This document shows positions 16,302-26,942 of a DNA stretch of 64,000 nt, piece by piece. The stretch lies in contig NZ_CP048020.1 in NCBI RefSeq assembly GCF_010365865.1, positions 1 to 64,000 of the forward strand, given 5' to 3'. Made by a program: the position numbers and the translations under genes. The stretch comes from Treponema vincentii (lineage in GTDB: Bacteria > Spirochaetota > Spirochaetia > Treponematales > Treponemataceae). Numbering within the stretch: position 1 is the stretch's first letter; each line of letters starts with the position of its first letter. The notes below the pieces were generated by a model. It searched no databases. It was not told the origin of the DNA and saw only the letters and a list, made by a program, of their open reading frames with translations.

Positions 16302-18076
16302 AAAACTCGAAGTATTTTTTAGTCACCTTATCTACAGCGATCCTTTCGTTCGTTCTTTTATTTATCCCGGTAAGCCTACTTACTGCACAAACCGCACAAA
16401 TAGAGCAAGCCCAATGGTCGGCGGTTATGGCGGGCGAAACACTCTGCGATCCGGTCTTACATGGAGAATATATTTATACGTTAAGCTCGGATCAGGCTCT
16501 TAACTGTATCGATTACACCGGTTCCTTTGTGTGGCGGAGAAATATTGAACGAACGATAAAACCGTTTTTGACCGTTTCCCATTCCGGTATACTGATTATT
16601 GCGGATGCGTCGAGGATGCTGCAGGCTGTTTCCGGTCAGGGGATTTATCTGTGGTCGGTGCAGCTGCCGGAACCGGCTATCTATGCCCCTTACAGTACAA
16701 CCGACGGTAGAATATGCGTACTTACGCGATCCAATCTTTACTGTTTTTCCGTAAAAGGGAAACTTAAGTGGCAGGTGAAATTATCCTCTCCGCCGGCCCG
16801 GCAGTTATGCGAAACGGGAGCAGCGTCATTATTGCTGATCCTTACGAACAAAGATTTTTTAACTATTTCCCTCACCGGACAGGTGTTAAACACAAAGACT
16901 TTAAAAAAAGATATTGCCGTACTTTCCGCTGCTCCCGGCGGGTATGTGATGAGCACCGGTGACGGCATCCTCGCCTATTACCGCAGCGAAACGGTCTCTA
17001 CTGGAAACAGGAAAACAACCGCTGAAGCCGTTGCACAGCATACAACCAATGCCGGACAGAATGAAAAAACCGTAGGGCAAGAAAAAGTCGGTGCAGCAAC
17101 CGACAATGGTTTTGCAGTTTGGCAAGCGCAGGAGCCCGTTCCGCTGTTTATACAAAATTCCGGCGATGAACTGGTGTGCATATATGCCGACGGTACCGTT
17201 TCGGGGCGGGACATTGCCTCAAATAAAATTAACTGGATGGCAAAGTTGAGTAGCCGCATAGCGCTTCCAGTATATTATTCCAAGACGGATGGTGAATATT
17301 ATATTGCCTGTAAAAGTATAGCAGCAATTATCAGCGGAACGGGAACCGTAAAGCGGGAACAAAAAATTGTCGCCTCCGCTTTTCTGCCGGTTATTACATC
17401 AAGCGGCATCCTTATTGCCGTTGATGATTGGGTCATCAACAGCTGGCGACTGGATACAAAAATTATGCAAAGCAATCCGCAGCCGGAAGCGCCGCCTCAG
17501 TATCACATTTTGAAAACACAAGAAAAAACGCAAGTACTTCCTTTTTTCGTTCCCTATGGAGATACGGGCTCACTACTATCGAGCATCGATGAAGCCATTA
17601 CAAAAGGAACACTCGGTACAAATGAAGCGGCATACGCACTTACCCTGCAAACTATTTTAACAAACAATCAGAAGGCAGCGTATTTCCCATACAATTTTAC
17701 GATTTATGAGCGGGCTCGGGCAGCGGAATTACTCGGACTATTAGAATCATTGGAGTATCGGACGATTTTACTCGATGAGGCATCAAAAACTTCCGACCCA
17801 ACCTTAGCTGTCGCAATTATCCGTGCATTGGGATTTATTGCTGCCGACCCTGACACAAGTTCGATCGAATCGATACAACTGTTGCTACAGCGTTGTGGGG
17901 TACGCGTCTATGAACCCGCGTATGCCGCCTGTGATGCTTTGACTGAAATTGCAAAATATGGTGATAAACAGACTGCCGGTTCAGCTGTAAAAGCACTATT
18001 TACCATCGCAGCGAGTGCTTTTCCCGAAAATATTAAACAGTATGCAAGACAAAAGATAAAAACTATAGTAGAATAA
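16298..18076 (+). CDS. Exported PQQ-like propeller protein with C-terminal helical repeats
   Basis: This 592-aa protein has a signal peptide (hydrophobic core to about residue 30, ending SLLTAQ). It then has PQQ-like beta-propeller blades, with WxW-type repeats such as GSFVWRRNIER, GIYLWSVQLPE and GKLKWQVKLSS. Residues about 440-590 form paired helices resembling HEAT repeats (for example AIIRALGFIAADPD). It overlaps the methyltransferase by four bases and precedes the P83/100 gene. No ligand residues for real PQQ can be shown, so a structural or binding role is more likely than an enzymatic one. Confidence 0.82.
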   Translation: MKNSKYFLVTLSTAILSFVLLFIPVSLLTAQTAQIEQAQWSAVMAGETLCDPVLHGEYIYTLSSDQALNCIDYTGSFVWRRNIERTIKPFLTVSHSGILIIADASRMLQAVSGQGIYLWSVQLPEPAIYAPYSTTDGRICVLTRSNLYCFSVKGKLKWQVKLSSPPARQLCETGAASLLLILTNKDFLTISLTGQVLNTKTLKKDIAVLSAAPGGYVMSTGDGILAYYRSETVSTGNRKTTAEAVAQHTTNAGQNEKTVGQEKVGAATDNGFAVWQAQEPVPLFIQNSGDELVCIYADGTVSGRDIASNKINWMAKLSSRIALPVYYSKTDGEYYIACKSIAAIISGTGTVKREQKIVASAFLPVITSSGILIAVDDWVINSWRLDTKIMQSNPQPEAPPQYHILKTQEKTQVLPFFVPYGDTGSLLSSIDEAITKGTLGTNEAAYALTLQTILTNNQKAAYFPYNFTIYERARAAELLGLLESLEYRTILLDEASKTSDPTLAVAIIRALGFIAADPDTSSIESIQLLLQRCGVRVYEPAYAACDALTEIAKYGDKQTAGSAVKALFTIAASAFPENIKQYARQKIKTIVE

Positions 18077-18168
18077 AACTGAACTTTGTTTTACTGAGAA
18101 GCTCTTTTCCTCCGGGATACCGAGGGTGTGAGTTTCTCCGTATCATCTTCATAGAAAGGGGTTGTTCA

Positions 18169-19947
18169 ATGAAAAGAATAGCGCTTGTATGCCTCTGTAC
18201 ATTTGCCTTTATGAGTATGGCTTTTGCGATAGAGGTCGATCAAAGTGAACTGAAGCAGGCCGGAAATACGCCGATTGAATTTATCAACTACACAGGGCCT
18301 CATGCCGAAATCGATACGCTGCGGGCTATCGCAGAAATCGGGGAATCGCTTGCAGGGGCTGCCCAAAGAGGACGCGCCGGTGATACGAATCGCTACGCCG
18401 TTATCCACGCGGTCGATCCGTCGGTGAAGGCTGGTCTCGATGCCGATATCATGATTATCGGAAGCGGGGCTAGGGTAGACCATATCAACAACTTACGGGT
18501 TATTATCGCCGGTTATTTACAACGCGCCTATGGATACTCCGAAAAAGATGCGAAGACAATTGCCCATTTTGTAACGATTTACAACGCAGTATACCGCGGC
18601 GACATGAATATGTTTAAGAGTAAGTATAAAGCGGTTGTTATCAAGAATTTGGCTACCGATAAAGTCGGTTTGGCGCTACGCTATGATGAATGGCCGGGAA
18701 AGACACAAATTGTTATTCCGCTCTCCGATCAGAAATACAGTGGTACGTTAAGCACGATCGATACAAAATCGCTCTCCGATAAGAACGTCGTTGACAAGAT
18801 GCGTGAGCAAGATGATAAAGATATCGCGACACGCAAAGACATGATCGACCTGAAAGAGCGCGAAAGCAGCGCCGCCCGCGATCGTGCGGATGTTGCACAG
18901 AAAAATGCCGCCGTGGCTCGGAAAGATGCTGATACGAAACGGAATGAAGCTGCATCTGCACAAAAGGAAGCTGATAAATCAAAGACAGCTGCGGTTCAAT
19001 CAAAGCAAGATGCGGAAAAAGCTCGGAAGGATGCAGAAGCGGCAAAGAAGAAGGCTGCCCAATCCGAAAAAGCAGCAGCAGCAGCGCAGAAGCAGGCTCA
19101 GAAAAATCCGAATGATCGTAAAGCAGCCGAAGAAGCTGCAAAAAAACAGCAAGAAGCCGCAAAAAATAAGCAAGAAGCAAGCGATAAAGATAAAACTGCT
19201 GCAGAGAAAGCAAATGCAGCAAAAAAAGGTGATCAGGACGCAGCGGCAAAGCAGAAAGAAGCCGATGCAAAGCAGAAGGCTGCCAATGAAGCTGCAAAAC
19301 AAGCTCAAGATAAAGAACGTGAAGCTTCTTCCGAAAAGCAATTTGCCGATACAAAAGAGCAGGAAGCCCAAAGCGACCGGAAAGATGTTGCTGCGGATAC
19401 TCGGAAAATTATCGAAGAAAAGCGGGAGGAGCGGAAAGCTCAAGATGAGGCGGCTTTTGCGTCTGCATTACCCGGAGCCATGTTGAAAGTAGTTGATTCC
19501 GGTTCTTTGCTTTCAGAAGTGGTGCTACTTGACCTTAAAACGGAAAAACCGCTGAAAACCTCATCGCTGAATACCATACGCGGGCGTGCCCTTATCGAAG
19601 GAACGGATTCCCTTATCGCGATTGCCGGTTCAAAATCCGGTAATCAGATGATTACATTGGTTGCTATTAACCCTCGTACACTTGAAATGACCAAGCAGGC
19701 GACAGTACCTATTGCTGCCCAGAGTCTTTTAATACAGGCTGATGACAGCTACTATGCCGTAATTGAGCAATCTGGCAAAAACTACCTTGCGCGCTTCAAC
19801 AATAATCTCGAAATGCAAGCGAAATCGAGTGTAACCGTTCTTCCGTACACAGCGATAAGTGTTACGGAAAAAGGCTTGCTTGTACAGGATACGGCAAACA
19901 ATATTCGCCTTTTGAATGCGAATAATCTCGCGGAAGCGATAAAGTAA
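18169..19947 (+). CDS. P83/100 antigen-family protein
   Basis: This 592-aa protein is homologous to the spirochaetal P83/100 (P93) antigen. A signal peptide (residues 1-20, ending SMAFA) leads to a conserved N-terminal domain up to about 210. A long alanine/lysine/glutamate coiled coil runs from about 210 to 430, and a C-terminal beta-rich domain follows (430-592). The charged middle is the variable, length-changing part of the family. AAAGGGG precedes the start. The gene is closed by a strong bidirectional terminator. The function of this family is unknown; surface or periplasmic location is assumed from the signal peptide. Confidence 0.88.
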   Translation: MKRIALVCLCTFAFMSMAFAIEVDQSELKQAGNTPIEFINYTGPHAEIDTLRAIAEIGESLAGAAQRGRAGDTNRYAVIHAVDPSVKAGLDADIMIIGSGARVDHINNLRVIIAGYLQRAYGYSEKDAKTIAHFVTIYNAVYRGDMNMFKSKYKAVVIKNLATDKVGLALRYDEWPGKTQIVIPLSDQKYSGTLSTIDTKSLSDKNVVDKMREQDDKDIATRKDMIDLKERESSAARDRADVAQKNAAVARKDADTKRNEAASAQKEADKSKTAAVQSKQDAEKARKDAEAAKKKAAQSEKAAAAAQKQAQKNPNDRKAAEEAAKKQQEAAKNKQEASDKDKTAAEKANAAKKGDQDAAAKQKEADAKQKAANEAAKQAQDKEREASSEKQFADTKEQEAQSDRKDVAADTRKIIEEKREERKAQDEAAFASALPGAMLKVVDSGSLLSEVVLLDLKTEKPLKTSSLNTIRGRALIEGTDSLIAIAGSKSGNQMITLVAINPRTLEMTKQATVPIAAQSLLIQADDSYYAVIEQSGKNYLARFNNNLEMQAKSSVTVLPYTAISVTEKGLLVQDTANNIRLLNANNLAEAIK

Positions 19948-19972
19948 AAAACTTGCAACCATCAAAATAGTA

Positions 19973-20013
19973 AAAAGCCGATTGAACACGTGATGTGTTT
20001 AATCGGCTTTTTT
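19973..20013. terminator. Bidirectional terminator between P83/100 and xanthine dehydrogenase
   Basis: A 17-bp stem with one G-T pair (AAAAGCCGATT...AATCGGCTTTT) is followed by T-tracts on both strands. It separates two convergent genes. Confidence 0.88.
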
Positions 20014-20015
20014 GT

Positions 20016-22633
20016 TTACTTTTTCCGGCTATACGGCGTATTTTCCAATGGAAGCTTTGTTCTAAAGATACCGTCGCGGTTATAATACGCAAGAGCAACC
20101 GCAGGCGCTGTCGGAATACTGGCAATTTCACCGATCCCCTTCGCACCACAGGCAAGTTCGTTATCGTTATGTTCGATAATATCGACCTTTATCGGCGGTA
20201 CTTGCGGCGCTTTAAACAAGCCGAGCGTACCGAATTTAGCGGTCGGAACACTCTTTTGCAGCGGATAGTCCTCCGTTAGCGCATATCCGAGGCTCATCAC
20301 GACGCCGCCTTCGATCTGCCCTTGCAGCGAAATCGGATTAAGCGCGCGGCCGACATCGTGTGCAGCTTCCACATACGCGAGTTTTCCTTCTTCATCCAAA
20401 TCGATGAGGTGCGTTGCGTATCCATAAGCAACATGACTTACCGGATGGGGTTTATCGGAACCCAGTTTGTCCGTCGGATAGGTATATTCCGCAAAAAATT
20501 CTTTGGTACTCAGGGCGGTAAACAATTCAGGCAGTATATCTATGTGTTCGGAGAGCTTACCTGTTTTGCCGCGCTTTTGCAGTTCTTCTTCAAGCGCTTT
20601 TTTGACGTCGGTAGCAGCCATACGAGCACTTTCGCCGGTAAATACGGTTTGACGTGAGGCGGTTGTTTCTCCTGCGTCGGGAGCAAATTTAGTGTCGGGT
20701 GTCTCGTAATGCAAAAGATAGCGTGGTAAATTAAGTACGTGACTGACAATCTGTAATAAAATTGTTCCGATTCCCTGCCCGATACAGGCCGCGCTCGAAT
20801 AGATATGCACACCGTCTGCCTGTAGCCGCAAAGTCGTCCGTCCGAAATCGGGAATACCGACTCCAAGTCCGGAGTTTTTAATGGCACACGCGATACCTGC
20901 CTTTGGATGAGCGTCATAATACGGCTTTACCGCTTCGAGGGTTTGTACAAGAGCGGTTGAATCGTCGGCATATTGACCGTTCGGCAGTACTTGTCCCGGG
21001 CGGATTGCATTCCGGTAGCGAATTTCCCATGGACTGATGCCGACCTTTTCCGCTAATAGATTGATGCACGATTCAACGGCAAAGCAGCTTTGCGTTACGC
21101 CGAATCCTCTGAATGCACCGGCCGGCGGGTTATTGGTGTACCACGCGCAGCCGAGTATGTCGATATCCTGATAGTTATACGGCCCTGCCGCATGAGTACA
21201 GGCACGCTGTAGTACCGGCCCCCGCCGAGTGAGGCATAAGCGCCGGTGTCCGAATGGAGCACGGCTTTTAAGCCGGTTAGGTAGCCATTCTCGTCGCAGC
21301 CGAGTGTAAAATCCATTTCCATCGCGTGCCGCTTCGGGTGGATAATAATACTCTCTTTTCTGCTTAAGCTTACCTTTACGGGGCGTCCGGTCTTTAACGC
21401 AAGGATAGCCGCATGGTGTTGCACGCTCATATCTTCTTTGCCGCCGAATCCGCCTCCAACCATCTTTGCGATAACCCGTACCTTGTCGATGGGCAAGCCG
21501 GTCGCTTCCGAACATTCCCGTTTTGTTTGATATATACCTTGATCCCCCGAATAAATAATGACGCCGCCTTCTCCGTCCGGCATAGCCACTGCCGTTTCCG
21601 GCTCCAAAAAGGCATGTTCGGTGGGGGGAACGGAATAGTGGTGTGAAACGACATACTTTGAATTTTTTAGCTTCTCATCGGCATTGCCGCGCACGAGGTG
21701 TTCTTTTGAAAGGAGATTCCCTCCTTCATGGACATGGGGTGCATCTTCCGCCATTGCTTCTGCCATAGAACACACGGGCGGTAGTTCTTCGTATTCGATC
21801 TTTACCGCTTTTTTTGCAGCTTCCAAAATCTCGCGACTTTCGGCAGCAATCAGAACGATGGCGTCACCCAAATAGTGCGTTTCTTTACCGAGGGGAATAA
21901 GCACATCCCAGTCTTTTTTTAAGTGCCCGATCTTTTGCATACCGGGAAGATATTTTGCCGTCATTACAATATGAACGCCGGGCATCTTCTCCGCTTCTTC
22001 GGTATTGATAGACAATATCTTTGCTCGCGGATATGCAGTGCGTACGGCGCTTCCGTACAACATCCCGTCCGGATACATATCGTCGACATATTCGGCAGAT
22101 CCCACCGCTTTTGTGTATGAATCGACACGGAGCGCACTGCTGCCTACCGCCGTTTCGATTTTTGCTTCCGGCACGGGTATATTTTCACGTAACATCTTTG
22201 CTGCTAATAAGATAGCTTCTTCAATTTTTACATAGCCGGTACAGCGGCAAATATTATTGCGGATTGCCTGTTTTACATCTGCAGGAGAGGGGGCGGGGTT
22301 TGTATCGATAAGTGCTTTTGCGCAAATAACCATACCGGGAATACAAAAACCGCATTGCACCGCGCCGCAGTGCGCGAATGCGTATTGATACACGGCATAT
22401 TCACGTTCGGGGAAGCCTTCAATCGTCATGATCGATTTTCCCACTAATCTGTTTGTAATTTGTACACAGGCCTTCATCGGTTTTCCGTCTATTAAAACAG
22501 TACAAGTACCGCATGCACCTTCCATACAACCGTTTTTAACGGAAGTTAAACGCAATGTATCCCGTAAAAAATAGATGAGTTTTTGATTTTCTTCGGCTTC
22601 AACAATCCGGCCGTTAACGGTTAATGATACCAT
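20016..22633 (-). pseudogene. Selenium-dependent-type xanthine dehydrogenase, frameshifted
   Basis: Two reading frames (about 22633-21220 and 21220-20016) join into one protein of about 872 aa. An N-terminal 2Fe-2S ferredoxin domain (GCMEGACGTCTV) and second 2Fe-2S domain (CGFCIPGMV, NNICRCTGY) are fused to the molybdopterin-binding domain (PPTEHAFLEPE, GGGFGGKED). The FAD subunit is absent. This fused layout and length match the selenium-dependent molybdenum hydroxylase family (TIGR03311 type). The break lies in a run of five C (21219-21223): one extra base restores the frame as SLGGGPVLQRA. It may be a sequencing error, a phase-variable tract or a real mutation. The start at 22633 has GGAG six bases before it. 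Confidence 0.85.
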
Positions 22634-23046
22634 AGCATACTCCATCCGGAAAGATATTATGTAATTGTGGATACCCAAAACGGATACACACAAAAGATAC
22701 CTAAGGGAAGTCCCTAAAAAATTGAGATTTTTAAAGACTGTTCATCAATGAGCTAACTCTACCGTATCAGTATAAGGGATAAAAATGGAAAAATCAACAA
22801 TAAAAAAAGAAAATTAGGATGCCAAAAAAATAGTTTGATTTATATGGAAAGGTGAATATTCGTACTCTGCATTGGAATACGCTGATTTGCCGTTTTCCAC
22901 TATTTTGAGTACATTTAATCTGCCTTTTCATTTAGAACCAGCAAAGGCTCAAAAGCGATAGTGTTTATTCTTCGCTATCTTCAATAAATAGCGGCAATAA
23001 ACAGTTTCAGACCGCTTAAAATTTTTTATTAACTTGAGGTTATAGC
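22634..23046. other. Divergent intergenic region between xanthine dehydrogenase and htpG
   Basis: This 413-base AT-rich gap separates two divergent genes, so both promoters must lie here. No CIRCE-like inverted repeat was seen ahead of htpG. A weak GATAG/CTATC hairpin lies near 22962-22982. The htpG ribosome-binding site is TTGAGGTT. No gene or RNA was found. Confidence 0.6.
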
Positions 23047-24960
23047 ATGGCAAAGTATGAGTTTCAAACGGAAGTTAATCAGCTGCTCCACCTGATTATC
23101 CATTCTCTGTATTCAAATAAGGAAATATTCCTGCGGGAGCTGGTGTCGAATGCCTCCGATGCGCTCGATAAGCTGAAATATCTGACCGTATCGGATGCCG
23201 CATTAAAAAATCTGCAATTCAATCCCCGTATCGATATTACGTTTAACGAAGATGCCGCAACGCCGACGCTGACTATCCGCGACACGGGTATCGGTATGAA
23301 CGATGAGGATATCAAAAACAACCTCGGTACGATTGCCCGCTCCGGCACCAAGGCATTTTTGGAGCAGCTTGCCGCGGATGATAAAAAAGACTCCAACCTG
23401 ATCGGTCAATTCGGCGTCGGTTTTTATTCAGCCTTTATGGTTGCATCTAAGATCGAAGTGATTTCGAAAAAAGCAGGTGAAACTACCGTATGGAAGTGGA
23501 TTTCCGACGGCAAGGGCGAATATGAACTGGAGCAAACCGATGATTCGGCGTTCCCGCTCATCGATGACGTTCCCGAAGGGGCTAACGGTACTTGCATCAC
23601 CCTGTATCTAAACAATGAAGATTCCGAATTTGCAAGTCGCTGGAAGATTGAAGACATTATCAAACGCTATTCGGATCATATAGCCTTCCCGATTTATCTC
23701 CATTATATTCACAAAGAATATGATGATAAGGGCAACGAAAAATCGCAGGCAGCAAAGAGCGAGCAAATCAACGATGCAAGCGCGCTGTGGCAAAAGCCGA
23801 AATCGGAGTTGAAGGACGAGGACTACAAGAATTTTTATAAGTCGCTTTCGCACGATTCTACCGATCCGCTCTTATATGTCCACACCAAGGCGGAGGGGAC
23901 GCTGGAGTACACCACGCTCTTTTATGTTCCGGCAAAGGCTCCATTCGATATGTACCATGCCGACTACAAGCCCGGTGTAAAGCTTTTTGTAAAGCGGGTG
24001 TTTATCACGGAGGATGAAAAAGAATTGCTGCCGGTGTATCTACGGTTTGTACGCGGTATTATCGACAGTGAAGACCTGCCGCTCAATGTCAGCCGCGAAA
24101 TCCTGCAGCAGAACCGTATTTTGAACAACATCCGCTCCGCCTCGGTAAAAAAACTCTTGAGTGAATTTAAAAAGCTCTCTGAAAATGATAAGGAAAAATA
24201 CGAAACCTTTATCGCCGAATATAACCGGCCGTTAAAAGAAGGTTTGTACAGCGACTATGAACATCGCGACGAGCTTTTGGAACTGATCCGCTTTAGAACA
24301 ACGAATGAGGAAAACACATGGACGAGTCTTGCCGACTACGTACAGCGGATGAAGGAAGGACAAAAGGCGATTTACTATATCACCGGCGGCGATGAAAAGG
24401 CGCTCAGACAGTCTCCGCACTTGGAAGCATACAAGGCGAAGGGCTTGGAAGTGCTGATTATGCCGGATGAAATTGACGATATCGTGATTCCGTCCGTCGG
24501 CAAGTATAAGGATTGGGAACTCAAGGCAGCAAACCGCGCCGGCTCCGACGAAGAGCTGAGCACCGACGAAGAAAAGAAAGAAGCAAAGCAGAAGGAAAAG
24601 GACTTTAAGCCGATTGTCGAAAAGATTAAAAACGCGCTCGGCGATGCGGTAAAAGAAGTACGCCTTTCCAAACGGCTTGCCGACTCACCTTCGTGTATCG
24701 TAGTGGACGAAAACGATCCGAGCTTGCAAATGGAGCGCATGATGCGGGCAATGGGGCAGCAGCTCCGCGGCGAGGTAAAGCCCATTTTGGAAATCAATGC
24801 GGAACACCCCATTCTGCAGCGGCTCAAGGATACCGATGACGAAGCGCTCATTGCCGACACTGCATTTGTGCTGTTAGATCAGGCGCTGCTGCTGGAAGGC
24901 AGTACACTCAAAGACACCGCCGACTTTGTAAAACGCTTGAACAAGCTGCTTGCACGGTAA
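23047..24960 (+). CDS. htpG: Molecular chaperone HtpG (Hsp90)
   Basis: HtpG is a 637-aa ATP-dependent dimeric chaperone that acts in the cytoplasm. The N-terminal GHKL ATPase has SNASDALDK, the DTGIGM box and GQFGVGFYSAFMVA. The middle domain has PLNVSREILQ with its catalytic arginine loop, and the C-terminal dimerisation domain ends at 637. The length is usual. It stands alone between a divergent xanthine dehydrogenase gene and the convergent rsgA gene. Confidence 0.97.
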   Translation: MAKYEFQTEVNQLLHLIIHSLYSNKEIFLRELVSNASDALDKLKYLTVSDAALKNLQFNPRIDITFNEDAATPTLTIRDTGIGMNDEDIKNNLGTIARSGTKAFLEQLAADDKKDSNLIGQFGVGFYSAFMVASKIEVISKKAGETTVWKWISDGKGEYELEQTDDSAFPLIDDVPEGANGTCITLYLNNEDSEFASRWKIEDIIKRYSDHIAFPIYLHYIHKEYDDKGNEKSQAAKSEQINDASALWQKPKSELKDEDYKNFYKSLSHDSTDPLLYVHTKAEGTLEYTTLFYVPAKAPFDMYHADYKPGVKLFVKRVFITEDEKELLPVYLRFVRGIIDSEDLPLNVSREILQQNRILNNIRSASVKKLLSEFKKLSENDKEKYETFIAEYNRPLKEGLYSDYEHRDELLELIRFRTTNEENTWTSLADYVQRMKEGQKAIYYITGGDEKALRQSPHLEAYKAKGLEVLIMPDEIDDIVIPSVGKYKDWELKAANRAGSDEELSTDEEKKEAKQKEKDFKPIVEKIKNALGDAVKEVRLSKRLADSPSCIVVDENDPSLQMERMMRAMGQQLRGEVKPILEINAEHPILQRLKDTDDEALIADTAFVLLDQALLLEGSTLKDTADFVKRLNKLLAR

Positions 24961-24976
24961 GATAAAAAAAATGTCT

Positions 24977-25001
24977 CGATAGAAAGGCTCTCTTTCTATC
25001 G
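24977..25001 (-). terminator. Terminator of the murI-rsgA operon
   Basis: A 10-bp stem (CGATAGAAAG with CTTTCTATCG) is followed, when read on the - strand, by a tract ATTTTTTTTATC. It therefore fits termination of rsgA, which ends at 25073. It may also slow htpG transcription from the other side. Confidence 0.7.
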
Positions 25002-25072
25002 GGATTATCACCTCAAGCACTGAACAGGCCTTATGACTGCCTTGATAAATTGCCTATTCGATACTTCATTTC

Positions 25073-26023
25073 CTAGTATTCGTCTGCGGTAAGCAGTTCC
25101 AACTCATCATGCATGGAACGCCAGCTTTCATAGCGGTCGGGATGGATATGTCCCGCGCTAAGTTCTTCTAATATGCGGCAGCCGCGCTCGTGGATGTGCG
25201 AGCACGAAAGCCCAAAAGCGCATTGTATTGCCGCTTTCTCCATCTCGGGAAAGTAAAAAATAATTTCTTCCGGTTTAATGCCCCACAGCGCAAAGTGTCT
25301 GATGCCGGGCGTGTCGATAATATTGAACGACAGCTGGGTTCCATCGTGAGCGGTAAAGGTCATCGGTAAAAAGATGCCTTGTGTTGTCGTATGGATACCG
25401 CGGTCATATTTAAACGAAATATCGGCGGTTTTAAGCGCAAGGCTGGGGTCAAGACTGTTTAGCAAGCTTGACTTTCCGACGCCCGACTGTCCGGTAACGG
25501 CACAGGTTTTACCCGAAAGGAGACGTGCGAGCGATTCAAGGCCTTCTCCCATCTTTGCCGATACCTCACATACCTGTATGCCGATACGCTGCCAATCTCG
25601 TATACGTTCCCGTATCGATTCCGGAATCCCCAAATCGATTTTATTTACGATGATGAGTGTAGGGATATCTTCTGCAGCGGCTTGTACCAGCGTGCGGTCG
25701 GTAAAGCGCGGTCGGAAGGGGGGATTGGCAGGAGTGGTAACGCAGAGCAGTAAATCGATATTTGCAGCTAAGAGCTGCGGACTGCGTGTTTTCTGATTCC
25801 AGCGAGCAAAACCGTTGCGCCGCGGTATGAGTGCGGTGATTTGCCCCTGATCGGGATGGAGGGTATCGTATTCGATATCAACCGTATCGCCGGGCGCTAA
25901 GGGGTTGTAATACCCTCGAATTTCCTTCAGTTTTTTTCCTTTAATAGAACAGCGTACTACGTTTCCTTCGGGCGTGCGTACTGCAAAAAAGTTATTTGCG
26001 CCGCTTAATACCAGCCCCTGCAT
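25073..26023 (-). CDS. rsgA: Ribosome small-subunit-dependent GTPase RsgA
   Basis: RsgA is a 316-aa circularly permuted GTPase that helps mature the 30S subunit. An N-terminal OB-fold (about 1-75) precedes the permuted order of G motifs: NKIDLG (G4) comes before GQSGVGKSSLLN (G1) and DTPG (G3). The C-terminal zinc site is CAFGLSCSHIHERGC. The start at 26023 is preferred because it overlaps the murI stop as TAATG; 13 further upstream codons lie inside murI. The two genes are translationally coupled. Confidence 0.95.
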   Translation of the reverse strand: MQGLVLSGANNFFAVRTPEGNVVRCSIKGKKLKEIRGYYNPLAPGDTVDIEYDTLHPDQGQITALIPRRNGFARWNQKTRSPQLLAANIDLLLCVTTPANPPFRPRFTDRTLVQAAAEDIPTLIIVNKIDLGIPESIRERIRDWQRIGIQVCEVSAKMGEGLESLARLLSGKTCAVTGQSGVGKSSLLNSLDPSLALKTADISFKYDRGIHTTTQGIFLPMTFTAHDGTQLSFNIIDTPGIRHFALWGIKPEEIIFYFPEMEKAAIQCAFGLSCSHIHERGCRILEELSAGHIHPDRYESWRSMHDELELLTADEY

Positions 26024-26811
26024 TACAGCTCTCCCTTCCAGTCGAGGTCGAAAAGCTCGCAATAGCCACGGTACAGCCGGTCGATGCGATCGGTGATTTC
26101 GCCCGTAACATAGCAGCTACTGCGGCATACTTCTACGCCGGGTAGCGGGGGGAGAACCTCCAAAGCGTGAGAGACCACGCCGGGGAGGGAATCAACAATC
26201 TTAATTGACGGCGCAGCGCATTCGGTAAAAATATCTGCAAGATGCAGAAAATGCGTACATGCCAGTACAATCGTATCGACACCGGCATCTTTAAACTGCC
26301 GGATTGCAGGCATTACCGCCTTCCGTTTTTCTTCATCAGGAGCGGTAATGAGGCCGTTTTCAATTTTTGCAACTAATTCGGGATCAGCTCGTTTTTCGAT
26401 CGTGCACCTTGCAGCAAATGATTCAATGAGGTTATCAAGATACGGGTCGTTGATTGTCCGCGCTGTGGCGATAATCCCGATTCGCTTATTAACACTGACT
26501 TCCGCCGCAACCTTTACCGCCGGTACGGTACCGACAAAGGGAATGGAAAAATGTTTGCGCAGCGCATCGAGGGCGGCGGTTGACATAGTATTGCACACAA
26601 CAATAATCATTGCGGGATTCAACCGGTCTATTATTTTTTCCGTAACATCGAGGGCATACTTAATCACTTCCTCCCGCGTTTTTTCTCCGTAGGGAAAATG
26701 TTCCAAATCCGCTACATACGCAGCCGATGCTTGCGGTGCTTTTTTATGAAAGTACCGGAAGTATGGCAAGCCGCCTATCCCCGAATCTAAAAAAACATAC
26801 TTTTTGTGCAT
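26023..26811 (-). CDS. murI: Glutamate racemase
   Basis: MurI (262 aa) interconverts L- and D-glutamate for peptidoglycan synthesis. The two catalytic cysteines are in VVCNTMST and VLACTHF, and the N-terminal DSGIGGL motif is present. The length is typical. It is the first gene of a two-gene operon with rsgA. A role in D-glutamate supply agrees with treponemes having peptidoglycan. The upstream divergent gene is an ABC exporter. Confidence 0.95.
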   Translation of the reverse strand: MHKKYVFLDSGIGGLPYFRYFHKKAPQASAAYVADLEHFPYGEKTREEVIKYALDVTEKIIDRLNPAMIIVVCNTMSTAALDALRKHFSIPFVGTVPAVKVAAEVSVNKRIGIIATARTINDPYLDNLIESFAARCTIEKRADPELVAKIENGLITAPDEEKRKAVMPAIRQFKDAGVDTIVLACTHFLHLADIFTECAAPSIKIVDSLPGVVSHALEVLPPLPGVEVCRSSCYVTGEITDRIDRLYRGYCELFDLDWKGEL

Positions 26812-26929
26812 TTAATGTAACACCTCGTAAAATAAATTCATAATGCGAAACTCATGATTTTATAATTAAGGATTATAAATTATGCACTATTCTTGAGCAA
26901 GGTGCATAGAATACAACGGATGCTCCTGT

Positions 26930-26935
26930 TATAAT
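26930..26935 (+). promoter_or_regulatory. -10 element of the ABC exporter gene
   Basis: TATAAT lies 7 bases before the GTG start at 26943. With such a short leader and no visible ribosome-binding site, the transcript may be leaderless or nearly so. The -35 is weak. Confidence 0.5.
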
Positions 26936-26942
26936 AAACGCC

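Noticed and set aside
18713-19443. Long - strand frames of 213 and 147 codons inside the P83/100 gene
   Set aside because: They are antisense shadows of the alanine/lysine/glutamate coiled coil; leucine- and phenylalanine-rich composition arises from the complement.
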